This document shows positions 1 through 9,559 of a stretch of DNA of 64,000 bases, piece by piece. Within the stretch, counting starts at the first letter, position 1. Every line of letters starts with the position of its first letter. Below the pieces are notes generated by a model. That model searched no databases and was not told the origin of the DNA. It was given only the letters and a program-made list of their open reading frames with translations. Position numbers and translations under genes: made by a program. Origin of the DNA: Thalassospira sp. (GTDB lineage Bacteria; Pseudomonadota; Alphaproteobacteria; Rhodospirillales; Thalassospiraceae); assembly GCF_030690045.1 (NCBI RefSeq), contig NZ_JAUYHK010000016.1:124001-188000 (forward strand), written 5' to 3'.

Positions 1-1
1 T

Positions 2-1177
2 GATTTTGTCACCACCACTCTGCGCCCGCTGTTTCTGGACCCGACGGCACAGGCAGAAGACATGCCGCCCGGTGCCCTTGCCATGGGAACAGACATCGCG
101 CGTGAAATCGAAAGCCACAGTGGCCGCGAGGCCCTGGTTGCCATTGCCGAACGGCTTGATTTTGACAGTGCAGGCGGCACCTTCCCCACACAGGACGGCC
201 TGAATGATGACCGGATCATGAGTGTCTGGATTCATGGCAACCGGCGCGACATCAATAATCGCATCACCCGCGACGGCTTTAATCCCGGCCTGTCCGGGGA
301 TGTGATTTCGATTGATACCGGGGTGGATTACCGCCCCGATGACTGGTCGGTATTCGGCATTTCCGTCGGCTGGGGCAGCACCGAAGGCGAGATGTCCTCC
401 AGTCAGACCCTGTATGAAAAAAACAGCGTCACCTTTTCGCCCTATGCCGTCACCCGTGTCACTGACTGGCTGGATTTGCGCGGGGCGCTGGGCATTGGCG
501 TCAGCGATATCGACCGGCGATCAGAATCCGGCGCGTACCAGTCCAGCAATTCCAGCACGACCTATAGCGCCTCGGTCGGGTTTGGGGCAGAACAAACCCT
601 GCCGGTCTTGCCCGTCACGATCAGTCTTGATGGCAATCTGATCGAGGCACAGGAATATTTTGCGCAATATATCGACCATCGCGGTCAGATTGTGAATGGC
701 CATCTGGCCCGCACCACCCTGTTTGACCGCAAGACCGAGGCCAGCTACCGCTTTGCAATCGGCGGTCATACGTTCGTCCCTTTTGTCGGTGAAAAAATGA
801 CCCTGTCGATTCTCAATCAGGGATTTGATCAGGATGATACGCAACGCTATTTTGCCGGTACGCGCTATCATTACGATGACTGGGGGCTGAATGCCTCGTT
901 CCGCGCCTATCGCGAATTTTCGCCCGGCACCGCCCCGCAAGAAGGCATGCGGGGTGAACTGGGCTTTCTGCACACTCTGCCGGGCGATTATGGCATCATC
1001 GCCCCCTTTGCCAGCACCGAACGCACCGATACAAAATTGCGACTGGGCGGCGGGCTGGATCATCGCTGGGCCGATATTGCCGGTTCCATGCGCCTTGAAA
1101 TCAACCAGACCCTGACCTTCGATCAGAATACCGCCAATCCCCTGACCGGCACTTTGAAGATGAATTTCGATTTTTAA
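2..1177 (+). CDS. Autotransporter C-terminal beta-barrel domain protein (5' end outside window)
   Basis: The reading frame is open from the first complete codon, so the gene starts upstream of the window. An ATG at 62 lies inside this frame and is probably not the true start. The visible 391 residues look like the outer-membrane translocator domain of a type V autotransporter. They show alternating hydrophobic and polar strands, many aromatic residues at strand ends, repeated Gly/Asp turns, and a terminal Phe in the sequence MNFDF, the usual last residue recognised by the Bam machinery. The domain would insert in the outer membrane and export an N-terminal passenger that cannot be seen here. 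Passenger identity is therefore unknown. It ends 84 bases before bluB on the same strand, with no obvious functional link. Confidence 0.8.
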   Translation, partial: DFVTTTLRPLFLDPTAQAEDMPPGALAMGTDIAREIESHSGREALVAIAERLDFDSAGGTFPTQDGLNDDRIMSVWIHGNRRDINNRITRDGFNPGLSGDVISIDTGVDYRPDDWSVFGISVGWGSTEGEMSSSQTLYEKNSVTFSPYAVTRVTDWLDLRGALGIGVSDIDRRSESGAYQSSNSSTTYSASVGFGAEQTLPVLPVTISLDGNLIEAQEYFAQYIDHRGQIVNGHLARTTLFDRKTEASYRFAIGGHTFVPFVGEKMTLSILNQGFDQDDTQRYFAGTRYHYDDWGLNASFRAYREFSPGTAPQEGMRGELGFLHTLPGDYGIIAPFASTERTDTKLRLGGGLDHRWADIAGSMRLEINQTLTFDQNTANPLTGTLKMNFDF

Positions 1178-1261
1178 TCCGGAACGGTTCGGCAAAGCTT
1201 GGCGATCCGCCGACACGACGTTAGGGTGACCGAACCGGTTTTCGTTACACAGGCCCGCACC

Positions 1262-1918
1262 ATGACCACACCTCACGACCCGGCCCCGCCGGTCTTTGAC
1301 AGCATTTTTCAAAAACAGTTCATCGAATTGCTGTTGTGGCGCCGCGATGTCCGCCGGTTCCGAAGCGACCCCCTTGCACAAAACGATCTGGATGATCTGA
1401 TCCGCGAGGCCTGCCTTGCCCCGTCGGTCGGCAATTGTCAGCCCTGGCGCTTTGTAAAGGTCAATGACCCGGTGCGCCGCCGCGCCATTCGCGACAGTTT
1501 TGAACGCGCCAATGCCGAGGCCCTGAATGATTATCACGGCGAACGGGCCCGGCTTTATGCCTCGCTGAAATTGCAGGGCATGGATCAGGCCCCGGTACAG
1601 CTTGCGGTTTTTGCCGACGAGGAAACCGAGGCAGGCATGGGACTTGGTCGCAAAACCATGCCCGAAATGCTGGATTATTCAGCGGTCGCCGCCGTGCAAT
1701 TGTTATGGCTGGCGGCCCGGGTCAAGGGCATTGGCGTTGGCTGGGTCTCGATTCTCGAACCCGAAACCGTCCGCCAAACCCTTGATGTGCCCGATCACTG
1801 GCGGCTGATTGCCTATTTATGTATCGGTTATCCGCAAGAAGATCATGTGGTGCCCGAACTGGTCCGGCATGGCTGGCAGGACCGGATTGATCCGCATGAC
1901 TTGACGCTGGAACGCTGA
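1262..1918 (+). CDS. bluB: 5,6-dimethylbenzimidazole synthase (BluB)
   Basis: A nitroreductase-fold flavoprotein of 218 residues. BluB cannibalises reduced FMN with oxygen to form 5,6-dimethylbenzimidazole, the lower ligand of vitamin B12. Recognisable family stretches are RRDVRRFR near residue 27, APSVGNCQPWRFV near 53-65, LGRKTMPEMLDYS in the middle, and WLAARVKGIGVGWVSIL, which binds the flavin. An in-frame TTG at 1199 would add 21 residues. The ATG at 1262 gives the normal family length and is preferred, although its ribosome site is weak. No cobalamin riboswitch is visible in the 84-base gap upstream. The product would support the B12-dependent methylmalonyl-CoA mutase encoded at 21571-25763. 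Confidence 0.87.
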   Translation: MTTPHDPAPPVFDSIFQKQFIELLLWRRDVRRFRSDPLAQNDLDDLIREACLAPSVGNCQPWRFVKVNDPVRRRAIRDSFERANAEALNDYHGERARLYASLKLQGMDQAPVQLAVFADEETEAGMGLGRKTMPEMLDYSAVAAVQLLWLAARVKGIGVGWVSILEPETVRQTLDVPDHWRLIAYLCIGYPQEDHVVPELVRHGWQDRIDPHDLTLER

Positions 1919-1971
1919 TCGGGCAACAAGCGGCATCAAATACAGAACCGGCACAAAAAGGAACGATCAGG

Positions 1972-2217
1972 ATGACGGGCGAAAACACCAACAGCGGCAA
2001 TACCGGCGACAAGGGCAAACTGCCCAACAGCCATTATTTCAAAATCATGGGATACCTTCTGACCGCCTGCTGGGTTGGCTATATTCTGGCGATTTCCGGC
2101 GGCGATATGGAACATCCGATGTTCGATTATATCTTTACCGTTCCGCTGGCGGTGTGGATTGTCGGCATGATCGTGGCAAAGATCATTCAGGTTCGCACCA
2201 AATCCGACCGGCCCTGA
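1972..2217 (+). CDS. Small two-helix membrane protein, unknown function
   Basis: Encodes 81 residues with a polar Asn/Gly/Lys-rich N-terminus of about 25 residues, then two hydrophobic segments (about residues 25-43 and 52-70) and a short basic tail. It is predicted to be an inner-membrane hairpin. An AAGGA sequence lies about 10 bases upstream of the ATG. It follows bluB by 53 bases on the same strand and may be cotranscribed. I do not recognise a family. The coding call rests on length, a plausible ribosome site and coherent membrane topology, and it could be lineage-specific. Confidence 0.55.
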   Translation: MTGENTNSGNTGDKGKLPNSHYFKIMGYLLTACWVGYILAISGGDMEHPMFDYIFTVPLAVWIVGMIVAKIIQVRTKSDRP

Positions 2218-2235
2218 TCGGGCCGGGCGGCAACA

Positions 2236-2544
2236 TCAGTCTTCGCGTCGTTCGTCGCGATATTCGTCATTATCGGAAAAACTGCCCAAATTCATCACGC
2301 CAATGCCAATCGCAATGCTGCCAAAGGTCACAAACAGGCCAAAAAACAGCATGAAAACCAGCAAGGGTGCATCGGGCGAGGTCGATAACAGGGTGCGCAG
2401 TGACGCAATATCGAAATACAGCACCAGAACCCCGAAAACCACCGCACCAAAACCGCCATACAACATATGACCCAGCATGAATTTGACAATCGTCTTGCCA
2501 TCACCTGATCGGGCAGGTTTGGGTAAATCCGGCTTCATTGTCAT
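2236..2544 (-). CDS. Small inner-membrane protein, unknown function
   Basis: About 102 residues with two long hydrophobic stretches: the first around GAVVFGVLVLYFD, the second around LLVFMLFFGLFVTFGSIAIGIGVM. The tail is charged and rich in Asp, Glu and Arg. The start is uncertain. A GTG at 2577 would overlap the stop of the upstream molybdopterin-domain gene by four bases, whereas the ATG at 2544 lies behind an AGAAAGG-like site and is preferred. It is the last gene of a likely minus-strand operon with the two genes upstream (2574-3804). No family is recognised. Confidence 0.6.
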   Translation of the reverse strand: MTMKPDLPKPARSGDGKTIVKFMLGHMLYGGFGAVVFGVLVLYFDIASLRTLLSTSPDAPLLVFMLFFGLFVTFGSIAIGIGVMNLGSFSDNDEYRDERRED

Positions 2545-2573
2545 GCTGCACCACGCCCTTTCTGGCAGTTCAT

Positions 2574-3326
2574 TCACACCGATTCGTCGATAACCTCTTT
2601 GCCATAACTGCCGACAAGGGCCACAATCCGGGCCGCGGCGGCATCGACCTGCGCCGGGTCCTCGCCACGCACCACAAGGGTCGTGCCCAGACGGCCTTCA
2701 CGCAAAAACGGATAGGACCCGATATCGGTATCGGGGAAATCCTTTTGCACCTCGCCCAGCGCCCCGGCAATGGTGCCTTCGGCAATATAGGCACCGATGG
2801 AGCGCGACACCATGGGGCGACCGCCGGTTAATTGATGTTTGATGCCCTGAAACATCGCCTGCATGATCATCGGCACCCCGGCCATGACATAGACATTTTC
2901 CATGCGATATCCCGGTGCCTTGCTGACCGGATTGTCAATCAACTCGCCACCAGCCGGAATATGCGCCATCCGCAGGCGGGCTGCGTTCAGATCTTCGGGG
3001 TTTTCATAATGGCTTTGCAGCAGTTTGTGCGCCTGGTCATTGAGTTCCAGCGCCACCCCAAAGGCCCGCGCCACACATTCGGACGTGATGTCGTCATGGG
3101 TCGGGCCGATGCCCCCCGTGGTAAAGACATAATCAAATTTCGCCCGGCATTCATTCAGCGTTTCAATGATGGTCTCGGCAATATCGGGAATCACCCGCGT
3201 TTCCGTCAGGGCCACCCCGATCTTGTTAAGTTCTTGCGCCAGATAAGAAAGATTTTTGTCCTGGGTACGGCCCGACAGGATTTCATTGCCGATGATGATC
3301 AGACAGGCGCGGACTTTGCGGGACAT
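2574..3326 (-). CDS. Competence/damage-inducible CinA-like molybdopterin-binding domain protein
   Basis: A 250-residue protein with the MoCF/MoaB fold. Diagnostic stretches are IIIGNEILSGRTQDKN at the N-terminus, FTTGGIGPTHDDIT (the GGxGxTxxD signature of molybdopterin-binding domains), KAPGYRMENVYVMAGVP, and a C-terminal segment resembling the small domain that follows in stand-alone CinA N-domain proteins. The nicotinamide-nucleotide deamidase domain of full CinA is absent. The ATG at 3326 follows an AAAGG site, and the longer open frame upstream runs into mutT. It begins 16 bases after mutT ends, so the two are almost certainly cotranscribed. Members of this subfamily are usually annotated only as molybdopterin-binding; pyrophosphatase activity on nucleotide derivatives is possible but unproven. 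Confidence 0.85.
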   Translation of the reverse strand: MSRKVRACLIIIGNEILSGRTQDKNLSYLAQELNKIGVALTETRVIPDIAETIIETLNECRAKFDYVFTTGGIGPTHDDITSECVARAFGVALELNDQAHKLLQSHYENPEDLNAARLRMAHIPAGGELIDNPVSKAPGYRMENVYVMAGVPMIMQAMFQGIKHQLTGGRPMVSRSIGAYIAEGTIAGALGEVQKDFPDTDIGSYPFLREGRLGTTLVVRGEDPAQVDAAAARIVALVGSYGKEVIDESV

Positions 3327-3342
3327 TGTTTTTACCTTTATC

Positions 3343-3804
3343 TCAAAGAAAATCGCGCAACATCGCGACCAGCGGCACATCGGCGGGCGGCATCGGATAA
3401 TCGCCCAGCCGGATCGGCCGCACCCATTTCACCGCCTGGCCTTCCATCGGTGTGATTTCGCCTTTCCAGACCCGGCACAGATAAAGCGGCATCATCAGAT
3501 GAAAATCATCATAAGTGAACGAGGCAAAGGTAAAAGGCGCCAGACAGCTTTCGGTGATATCAATGCCCAGCTCTTCTTTCAGCTCGCGCACCAGCGCCAT
3601 TTCCGGCGTTTCGCCCGGCTCCACCTTGCCGCCGGGAAATTCCCAAAGCCCGGCCATGGATTTGCCTTCGGGGCGTTGCGCAATCAACACCCGATGATCA
3701 ATATCAACCAGCGCCACGGCACTGACAAACACGGTTTTTCCGGGGATTCTGCCCTGTCGCAAATCAACCGACATGCAGCCCTTTTCCTGATTTTGTATGG
3801 TCAT
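3343..3804 (-). CDS. mutT: 8-oxo-dGTP diphosphatase (MutT, Nudix family)
   Basis: A 153-residue Nudix hydrolase that cleanses the nucleotide pool by hydrolysing oxidised dGTP. The Nudix box GX5EX7REUXEEXGU is complete at about residues 59-81, starting GGKVEPGETPE and ending RELKEELGI. It is preceded by the typical GLWEFPGGK approach. The start is given as the ATG at 3804; an internal ATG at 3774 has a better-spaced AAAAGGG site and would give the canonical MutT length. It heads the minus-strand cluster mutT, CinA-like protein, small membrane protein. In many alphaproteobacteria mutT lies next to argJ; here it is separated from it by about 8 kb. Confidence 0.87.
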   Translation of the reverse strand: MTIQNQEKGCMSVDLRQGRIPGKTVFVSAVALVDIDHRVLIAQRPEGKSMAGLWEFPGGKVEPGETPEMALVRELKEELGIDITESCLAPFTFASFTYDDFHLMMPLYLCRVWKGEITPMEGQAVKWVRPIRLGDYPMPPADVPLVAMLRDFL

Positions 3805-3867
3805 GTCCCTGTTTTATCCTGCAAGCCCCTTTTCGCCAAGAGGCAGCTTTAAGACCGGATGCCCCGG

Positions 3868-5346
3868 TCATCCAAGCAGCAACAAAATCGCATCCTTTTC
3901 CGCCTGCGTCAGGGCGACATTGCCCGGCAAATCATCCCGCCCCAAAAGATAATCCCGCAAATCAAACCCCTGATCATCCGTGACAGAAACATCGCCCCCG
4001 GCGTCAATCAGAGCCCGGACAATCGCAACATCCCCCGACGCCACCGCATAATGCAGCACACTGCGCCTGCCATGCCTCGGATAAAACCATTCATCGCCCG
4101 GATCGGTAAGGGCGCCAACATCCGCCCCCTGATCCAGCAACCATTTGACCGCCGTCAAATTCCCGTATTGGGCCGCCGTCATCAGGGCGGTTTTGCCAAA
4201 CCTGTTGCGGCCTTCAACATCCGGGAAATACCCGTTTTCAGACAGAACCGGCAGGGTGTCCGGGCGCACCACGGCAATATGGATCAGGGGATCAATCCCG
4301 GCATAAATCGCGCACAGGTCAAACAGCGTATCATCGCCGCCCTTGCCCTGTTTTGCCTGTGCTGCAATGGCACTTGTCGGGCGGTCTTCCAGCAACATCA
4401 CCCGCATCGCATCCCCGGGAACCGGCGTCTGGCAATCGCCACCGAAAACCACGGAAAACAAGGTATCGCGGGCATGTTGGCGTGCCATGTCTTCACTTTT
4501 CCCCTGCCCTTGCCAATAGGCAAAAACCGCGTCTTCAAGGGCGCGGGCATGACGGTCGATCCCTTCATATATCCTGCGATTGGCAAGCGACAGATAAGAC
4601 CATGTTTCAAACGGCCGGATGTCTCCTGCGGGGGCGGGCGGCATATCTGCGGGCGCGATCATCGCATATTGCATGTCCTGTCTCTGCCCGGCTATATGCG
4701 CAAACCGAATGGTACCGCGATCGCGTGCAAACATGTCGCCGCTGGTGGCATAAGCCGCCCGGACATAGGCATCAAGCAGGTCTGCCGGATAACCGGCCAC
4801 CGCGCCCCGCCCCCAATCGCAGCCGGACCGCGGCATGAAATTGTCCCGGTTACTGCCCCAAAGCGGCGACAGCACCGCCAGCAGGGCCGGTTCGCGCTGC
4901 AAAATGGCACAGGGGATCGCATAAAAGGCTGAATGGCTGTTGGCGTACCCCATATTTGAGGCAATGATAACCGTCGGCAAAAGGCTTTCGACCGATCCAT
5001 CGAACGGCACGGGATCGGCCATGATCTCGAGTCCCAGATCGCTGATCATCGGGATAACCGCCCGATGGATTTTACCCTGCAAGGCGCGAATGGTGTCATC
5101 ACGCGCCGCGTCTTGGGGCTTGAACGCAAACAGAAACAACATGCGATCGAGTTCCCCCACCCCGTCGTCGCGCTGCATCATCGCGGTTTCGGCGGCGGCG
5201 GGTTCCGCCGCCATTTTTGCAATTGCCTCTTCATACGCATCCGTTGCTGCCTGCGTCCCCGCCGGGATCAGGACAAACAGCAAAGCCATCAGAACATTGA
5301 CGACCCGTTTGATCGTGTCTTTTCCCAAAATGCCGGGCTCTCTCAT
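3868..5346 (-). CDS. Exported ankyrin-repeat protein
   Basis: Encodes about 492 residues. The N-terminus (MREPGILGKD...) leads into a hydrophobic segment VVNVLMALLFVLIPAG ending at an AAT-type cleavage region, so it is probably exported to the periplasm. The middle about 330 residues have no recognisable domain. The last about 110 residues contain two to three ankyrin repeats: GKTALMTAAQYGNLTAVKWL and SVLHYAVASGDVAIVRALID, each followed by a GAD or GGD turn. The frame stays open upstream to 5697, but that part overlaps the secA terminator and the end of secA, so the ATG at 5346 is used. Ankyrin repeats suggest a protein-binding role. No partner is evident. Confidence 0.75.
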   Translation of the reverse strand: MREPGILGKDTIKRVVNVLMALLFVLIPAGTQAATDAYEEAIAKMAAEPAAAETAMMQRDDGVGELDRMLFLFAFKPQDAARDDTIRALQGKIHRAVIPMISDLGLEIMADPVPFDGSVESLLPTVIIASNMGYANSHSAFYAIPCAILQREPALLAVLSPLWGSNRDNFMPRSGCDWGRGAVAGYPADLLDAYVRAAYATSGDMFARDRGTIRFAHIAGQRQDMQYAMIAPADMPPAPAGDIRPFETWSYLSLANRRIYEGIDRHARALEDAVFAYWQGQGKSEDMARQHARDTLFSVVFGGDCQTPVPGDAMRVMLLEDRPTSAIAAQAKQGKGGDDTLFDLCAIYAGIDPLIHIAVVRPDTLPVLSENGYFPDVEGRNRFGKTALMTAAQYGNLTAVKWLLDQGADVGALTDPGDEWFYPRHGRRSVLHYAVASGDVAIVRALIDAGGDVSVTDDQGFDLRDYLLGRDDLPGNVALTQAEKDAILLLLG

Positions 5347-5392
5347 GATCAAACAAATCCTTTCAGGCTGGCACATATCAGGGGGCGTAATA

Positions 5393-5427
5393 AAAACGCC
5401 GCGCAAATTGTCCTTGCGCGGCGTTTT
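5393..5427 (-). terminator. Rho-independent terminator of secA
   Basis: A perfect 14-base inverted repeat (arms AAAACGCCGCGCAA and TTGCGCGGCGTTTT) with a 7-base loop, 23 bases past the secA stop. Read on the minus strand it is followed by TTTTTATTA, the expected U-tract. Confidence 0.85.
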
Positions 5428-5449
5428 CAACAGAACAAATCCGTCAGAC

Positions 5450-8155
5450 TCAGACGATCTGACCGTGGCAATGTTTGTATTTTTTACCCGACCCACAGGG
5501 GCACAATGAATTGCGCGCAACACGGCCCCATGTTGCGGGGTTCGCCGGATCGACAGTCTGTGACGCCTGACGCGACTGAACCGTCGCCCCGGCCTCAGTA
5601 TCGGCACCATCCGCCCCCGGATTGTTTTCGTGCATTTCCTGCGGGGCGCGGCGCGGCTGCAAATCTTCGGGGCGCGGCGCGGTCTGCAATTCAACATGCG
5701 ACAACATCTGGGTCACACGTTCGCGCAGGGTGACCAGCATGGTTTCAAACAGGTTGAACGCCTCGCGCTTGAATTCATTCAACGGGTCGCGCTGGCCATA
5801 GGCACGCAGGCCAATACCCTGCCGCAAATGATCCAGCGCCAGAAGATGTTCTTTCCAGTTCTGATCAAGCAATTGCAGCAACAGGCTTTTTTCAACCTGC
5901 CGCATGATGTCCGCCCCATAATTGGCAACCTTGGCCGCCATTTTGGAATCAACCGCCTTTTCAATGCGTTCGCGGATCACCGCGGCATCAATGCCTTCTT
6001 CCTTCACCCAGTCACGGGTCGGCAGATCAAGCCCGAACAGGCGGATGGATTCCTCATGCAGGGTTCCGGCTTCCCACTGTTCCGGATAAACCTTTTCCGG
6101 GCAGCATTTGATCACCAGATCCTCGATCACCTCGCTGCGCATGTCGGCAACATCCTGCGCAACATCCTTGGCCTGCATCAATTCGCGACGCTGTTCATAG
6201 ATCACCTTGCGCTGATCATTCATCACATCGTCGTATTTCAGCACATTTTTACGGGTGTCAAAGTTCCGCGCTTCAACTTTCTGCTGGGCCTTTTCCAGCG
6301 CCTTGTTGATCCACGGATGATAAATCGCCTCGCCTTCCTGAAGGCCCAGTTTCTGCAACATGCCGTCCATGCGTTCGGACCCGAAAATCCGCATCAGGTC
6401 ATCTTCCAGCGACAGGAAGAATTTCGATGCCCCCGGGTCGCCCTGACGACCGGCACGGCCGCGCAACTGGTTATCGACGCGCCGCGATTCATGGCGTTCG
6501 GTGCCAATCACAAACAGGCCCCCCGCCGCCAGAACCTTTTGCTGGTCGGCAATCACTTCGGCCTTGATGCGTTCGATCCCGGCGGCCCGGTCGGCCTCGT
6601 TCTCGACATTGTTCAGTTCCAGTTCGGCCCGCATTTCAACGTTGCCGCCCAGTTTGATGTCGGTGCCACGACCGGCCATGTTGGTCGCAATGGTAATCGC
6701 GCCCGGTGCCCCGGCCTGTGCCACGATATAGGCTTCGCGTTCATGCTGCTTGGCATTCAGGACTTCATGCGGAATTTTACGCTCTTTCAAAAGCGCACCC
6801 AGCCGTTCGGATTTTTCAATCGACACGGTGCCCACAAGGGCCGGCTGCCCGCGTTCATGGCATTCTGCCAAAAGATCGGCAATCGCATTCCATTTTTCAT
6901 TGGCGGTGCGATAAATCTCGTCATCGGCGTCTTTCCGCGCAATGTCGCGATGGGTCGGCATTTCCACGACTTTAAGGCCGTAAATTTCTTCAAATTCTTC
7001 GGCTTCGGTCATCGCCGTGCCGGTCATCCCGGCCAGAGTCGGATAAAGACGGAAAAAATTCTGGAAAGTGATCGACGCCAGCGTCTGGTTTTCATTCTGG
7101 ATCGTCACATGTTCCTTGGCTTCCAATGCCTGATGCAGGCCGTCCGAATAACGGCGACCTTCCATCATGCGGCCGGTAAATTCGTCAATGATCACGACCT
7201 TGCCGTCCTTGACGATATAGTCGGTATCTTTCTGGAACAGCTTGTGGGCCCGCAACGCCTGATTGACGTGATGGACCAGATGCACATTGCCCAGATCATA
7301 CAGCGTGCCTTCGGTCAGAATGCCCATTTCACCCAAAAGCTGTTCGGCATGTTCGGTGCCGTCTTCGGTCAGGGTGACGGCACGGGCCTTTTCGTCTTTT
7401 TCATAATCGGCATCGGCCAGTTTCGGGATCAGCGCATCAATGGCGCGATACAATTCCGAACTGTCTTCGGCCGGGCCGGAAATGATCAGCGGCGTCCGCG
7501 CTTCGTCGATCAGGATCGAGTCCACTTCATCGACGATGGCATAATTGAACGGGCGCTGCGTCATGTCTTCCAGACGGAATTTCATATTGTCGCGCAGATA
7601 GTCAAAACCCAGTTCGTTATTGGTCGCATAGGTCACATCGCAGGCATAGGCCGCCCGGCGCTGTTCATCGGTCATGCCATGCATGATGACGCCAACCGAC
7701 ATTCCCAGAAAACCGTAAACCTGCCCCATCCATTCCGCGTCACGACGGGCCAGATAATCGTTGACGGTGACGACATGAACACCCTTGCCGCTCAGCGCAT
7801 GCAGATAAACCGGCAGGGTCGAAACCAGGGTTTTCCCTTCGCCGGTTTTCATTTCGGCAATCTTGCCGCCATGCAAAACAATGCCGCCCATCAGCTGCAC
7901 GTCATAATGACGTTCGCCGCGCACCCGCTTGGCCGCCTCGCGCACTGTGGCAAAGGCATCGGGCAAAATATCGTTCAGGCTTTCCCCCTTGGCAAGCCGG
8001 TCGCGCAACCCGTCGGTGCGGGCGCGCAAGGCATCGTCTGAAAGGGCGCTGACCTCGGGTTCCAAGGCGTTGATTTGCGCGACCGTGGCGGCAAGGGCCT
8101 TGACTTCACGATCGTTCGCAGAACCGAAAATTTTCCGGGCAATGACGCCGAGCAT
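5450..8155 (-). CDS. secA: Preprotein translocase ATPase SecA
   Basis: A 901-residue motor ATPase that drives unfolded preproteins through SecYEG. Visible hallmarks are an N-terminal [16 protein letters not shown], Walker A in [12 protein letters not shown], the preprotein-binding region, the [15 protein letters not shown]alker B/DEAD segment, [10 protein letters not shown] and [19 protein letters not shown] in the second nucleotide-binding fold, and a C-terminal zinc motif [14 protein letters not shown] (C-X-C-X8-C-H) that contacts SecB and lipids. Before the zinc motif is a Pro/Ala/Asp-rich linker. The open frame extends to 8263, but the ATG at 8155 gives the standard N-terminus. It is divergent from the genes at 8433 onward, and its own terminator follows. 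Confidence 0.98.
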   Translation of the reverse strand: MLGVIARKIFGSANDREVKALAATVAQINALEPEVSALSDDALRARTDGLRDRLAKGESLNDILPDAFATVREAAKRVRGERHYDVQLMGGIVLHGGKIAEMKTGEGKTLVSTLPVYLHALSGKGVHVVTVNDYLARRDAEWMGQVYGFLGMSVGVIMHGMTDEQRRAAYACDVTYATNNELGFDYLRDNMKFRLEDMTQRPFNYAIVDEVDSILIDEARTPLIISGPAEDSSELYRAIDALIPKLADADYEKDEKARAVTLTEDGTEHAEQLLGEMGILTEGTLYDLGNVHLVHHVNQALRAHKLFQKDTDYIVKDGKVVIIDEFTGRMMEGRRYSDGLHQALEAKEHVTIQNENQTLASITFQNFFRLYPTLAGMTGTAMTEAEEFEEIYGLKVVEMPTHRDIARKDADDEIYRTANEKWNAIADLLAECHERGQPALVGTVSIEKSERLGALLKERKIPHEVLNAKQHEREAYIVAQAGAPGAITIATNMAGRGTDIKLGGNVEMRAELELNNVENEADRAAGIERIKAEVIADQQKVLAAGGLFVIGTERHESRRVDNQLRGRAGRQGDPGASKFFLSLEDDLMRIFGSERMDGMLQKLGLQEGEAIYHPWINKALEKAQQKVEARNFDTRKNVLKYDDVMNDQRKVIYEQRRELMQAKDVAQDVADMRSEVIEDLVIKCCPEKVYPEQWEAGTLHEESIRLFGLDLPTRDWVKEEGIDAAVIRERIEKAVDSKMAAKVANYGADIMRQVEKSLLLQLLDQNWKEHLLALDHLRQGIGLRAYGQRDPLNEFKREAFNLFETMLVTLRERVTQMLSHVELQTAPRPEDLQPRRAPQEMHENNPGADGADTEAGATVQSRQASQTVDPANPATWGRVARNSLCPCGSGKKYKHCHGQIV

Positions 8156-8372
8156 TAATAACGTTCCTGGGCAAATGAAAAAACAAACAAGAGCAACGGT
8201 ACAGACAGACAGTACAGACACCGGGGCCCGATCACAGATAGAACCCTGTCCGCCATCTGTCAACGGACCGAACCATGATGTTTGTCATCACATGCGCTTC
8301 TCGCTTGAGAAAGGCGCAAAAAACAGCTACATTCTACAAATCGATTTCGCAAAAAAGAGCATGTAGCTCGTC

Positions 8373-8410
8373 CTTTTCAGTCTGCATCGGCATGTGCCGA
8401 CACTGAAAAG
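8373..8410 (+). promoter_or_regulatory. Two-part leader hairpin before the 8433 gene
   Basis: Outer arms CTTTTCAGT and ACTGAAAAG (perfect, 9 bp) enclose a second perfect stem CGGCA/TGCCG. It ends 8 bases before an AGGAGGAGG ribosome site. There is no U-tract, so it is not a standard terminator. It could be a 5' untranslated regulatory structure or a DNA operator. Function is inferred only from position and symmetry. Confidence 0.4.
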
Positions 8411-8432
8411 CGGCCTCAGGAGGAGGAACATC

Positions 8433-9488
8433 GTGGATATTTCATCGCTTAATCCCTTTCGTCAGGGCGTTCCGGCACTCACCGATGAACGGCAGCCCTT
8501 GACCGTTGGCAACGGCAAAACCGGTGCCTCTGCCCAATCCCCCAGACAGTCGGTTGATCCGGTCGCGCTGTCCGATGATGCGCAGGCCAGCCAGCAGGCG
8601 GGCAAAAACAATGATGTCGCCGCACCGGCCAGCGAAACCGTTTCGGCCGAAGACCTGTTTTCACGCGCGCTGGATGCCGCCCTTGACCTGATCAAGGACA
8701 AAATGATCGAAATGTTCACCCTTGCCGGGATGGACGAAAAACAGGCCGAAGCCGCCACCAACAAAATGTTCGAGCAGATTCGCAACATGGCCGCCGGGAC
8801 CGGTGATTTTGACTTTTCATTCAAACAATCGGTGGCATCCTATTCGCGGACTGAAATCGCCTATGCCGGTTCTGGCAGCATGGCCGCCGGGGTTTCTGAA
8901 AGCGCCATGATGGCTGCACAATCCCTGGATATCAGCATCAACCGCAATACCGGCGAATTTTCATTCAATTACGAAGCCACCCAGATTTCTGTCACCAAAA
9001 CCACCGCCGTTGCCATTGGCAATAATATGGACAATGCGATGGGCGCACTCGGTGCCGTGATGGATGGCCTTGGCAGTGGCAGCCTTGTCGATATGCTCGG
9101 CAATCCGGCATCGTCCGCCAATGGTGGCTTGCTGTTTGACATCAATGGCAACGGCATTGCCGATTTCATCCGCGAACTGATGGGTGATACATCGGGCAGC
9201 GACGACACCGACCCGGCCACCGATGCAGAAACATCGACCGCCAGCCTTGCCGCCGAACGCATGGCCGATCTGAACAAACAGATCATGGAAAGTGCCGCCC
9301 TGATCGTGCGCAGCATCGAAGAAACCCTGCCCGACAATGGCACAGACCCGATTCTGAAAATGACGGTCGATATGCTGATGCCGCTGGGCCGTTTTGGTGC
9401 CGGACCGGAAGGCAGCGTTTTCACCCTGCCCGATGGCAATCAGGTGGCGGTTACCGCCCCGCAAACCGAACAGGATGTTCTGGTCTGA
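8433..9488 (+). CDS. Unknown protein, first of a tandem paralogous pair
   Basis: About 351 residues starting at a GTG preceded by a very strong AGGAGGAGG site; an upstream ATG at 8394 lies inside the leader hairpin and is rejected. There is no signal peptide or membrane segment. The first about 90 residues are Gln/Ala/Ser-rich and look disordered. A helical stretch follows (MIEMFTLAGMDEKQAEAATN), then a strand-rich segment with SINRNTGEFSFNY and ATQISVTKTT. Next comes a single calcium-loop-like sequence FDINGNGIADF near residue 237. The C-terminal half is helical. The layout of helix, SIN...ATxIS segment and Asp-Gly-Asn-Gly loop recurs in the next gene, suggesting duplication. Function unknown. 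Confidence 0.7.
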   Translation: MDISSLNPFRQGVPALTDERQPLTVGNGKTGASAQSPRQSVDPVALSDDAQASQQAGKNNDVAAPASETVSAEDLFSRALDAALDLIKDKMIEMFTLAGMDEKQAEAATNKMFEQIRNMAAGTGDFDFSFKQSVASYSRTEIAYAGSGSMAAGVSESAMMAAQSLDISINRNTGEFSFNYEATQISVTKTTAVAIGNNMDNAMGALGAVMDGLGSGSLVDMLGNPASSANGGLLFDINGNGIADFIRELMGDTSGSDDTDPATDAETSTASLAAERMADLNKQIMESAALIVRSIEETLPDNGTDPILKMTVDMLMPLGRFGAGPEGSVFTLPDGNQVAVTAPQTEQDVLV

Positions 9489-9559
9489 CATAATATCCGG
9501 GATTGGGCCGATATATTCCGGCTCCATCCCCTCGGCCCTTCAGGAAGGAGGCGCAGGAT

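Noticed and set aside
1178-1261. Cobalamin riboswitch upstream of bluB
   Set aside because: The gap is only 84 bases and shows no B12-box-like sequence. A loose AACGGTTCGG / CCGAACCGG inverted repeat is present but too widely spaced to call.
5630-8041. 803-codon plus-strand open frame opposite secA
   Set aside because: Entirely antisense to an unmistakable secA; residue content is shadow-like (Phe, His, Gln, Arg-rich).
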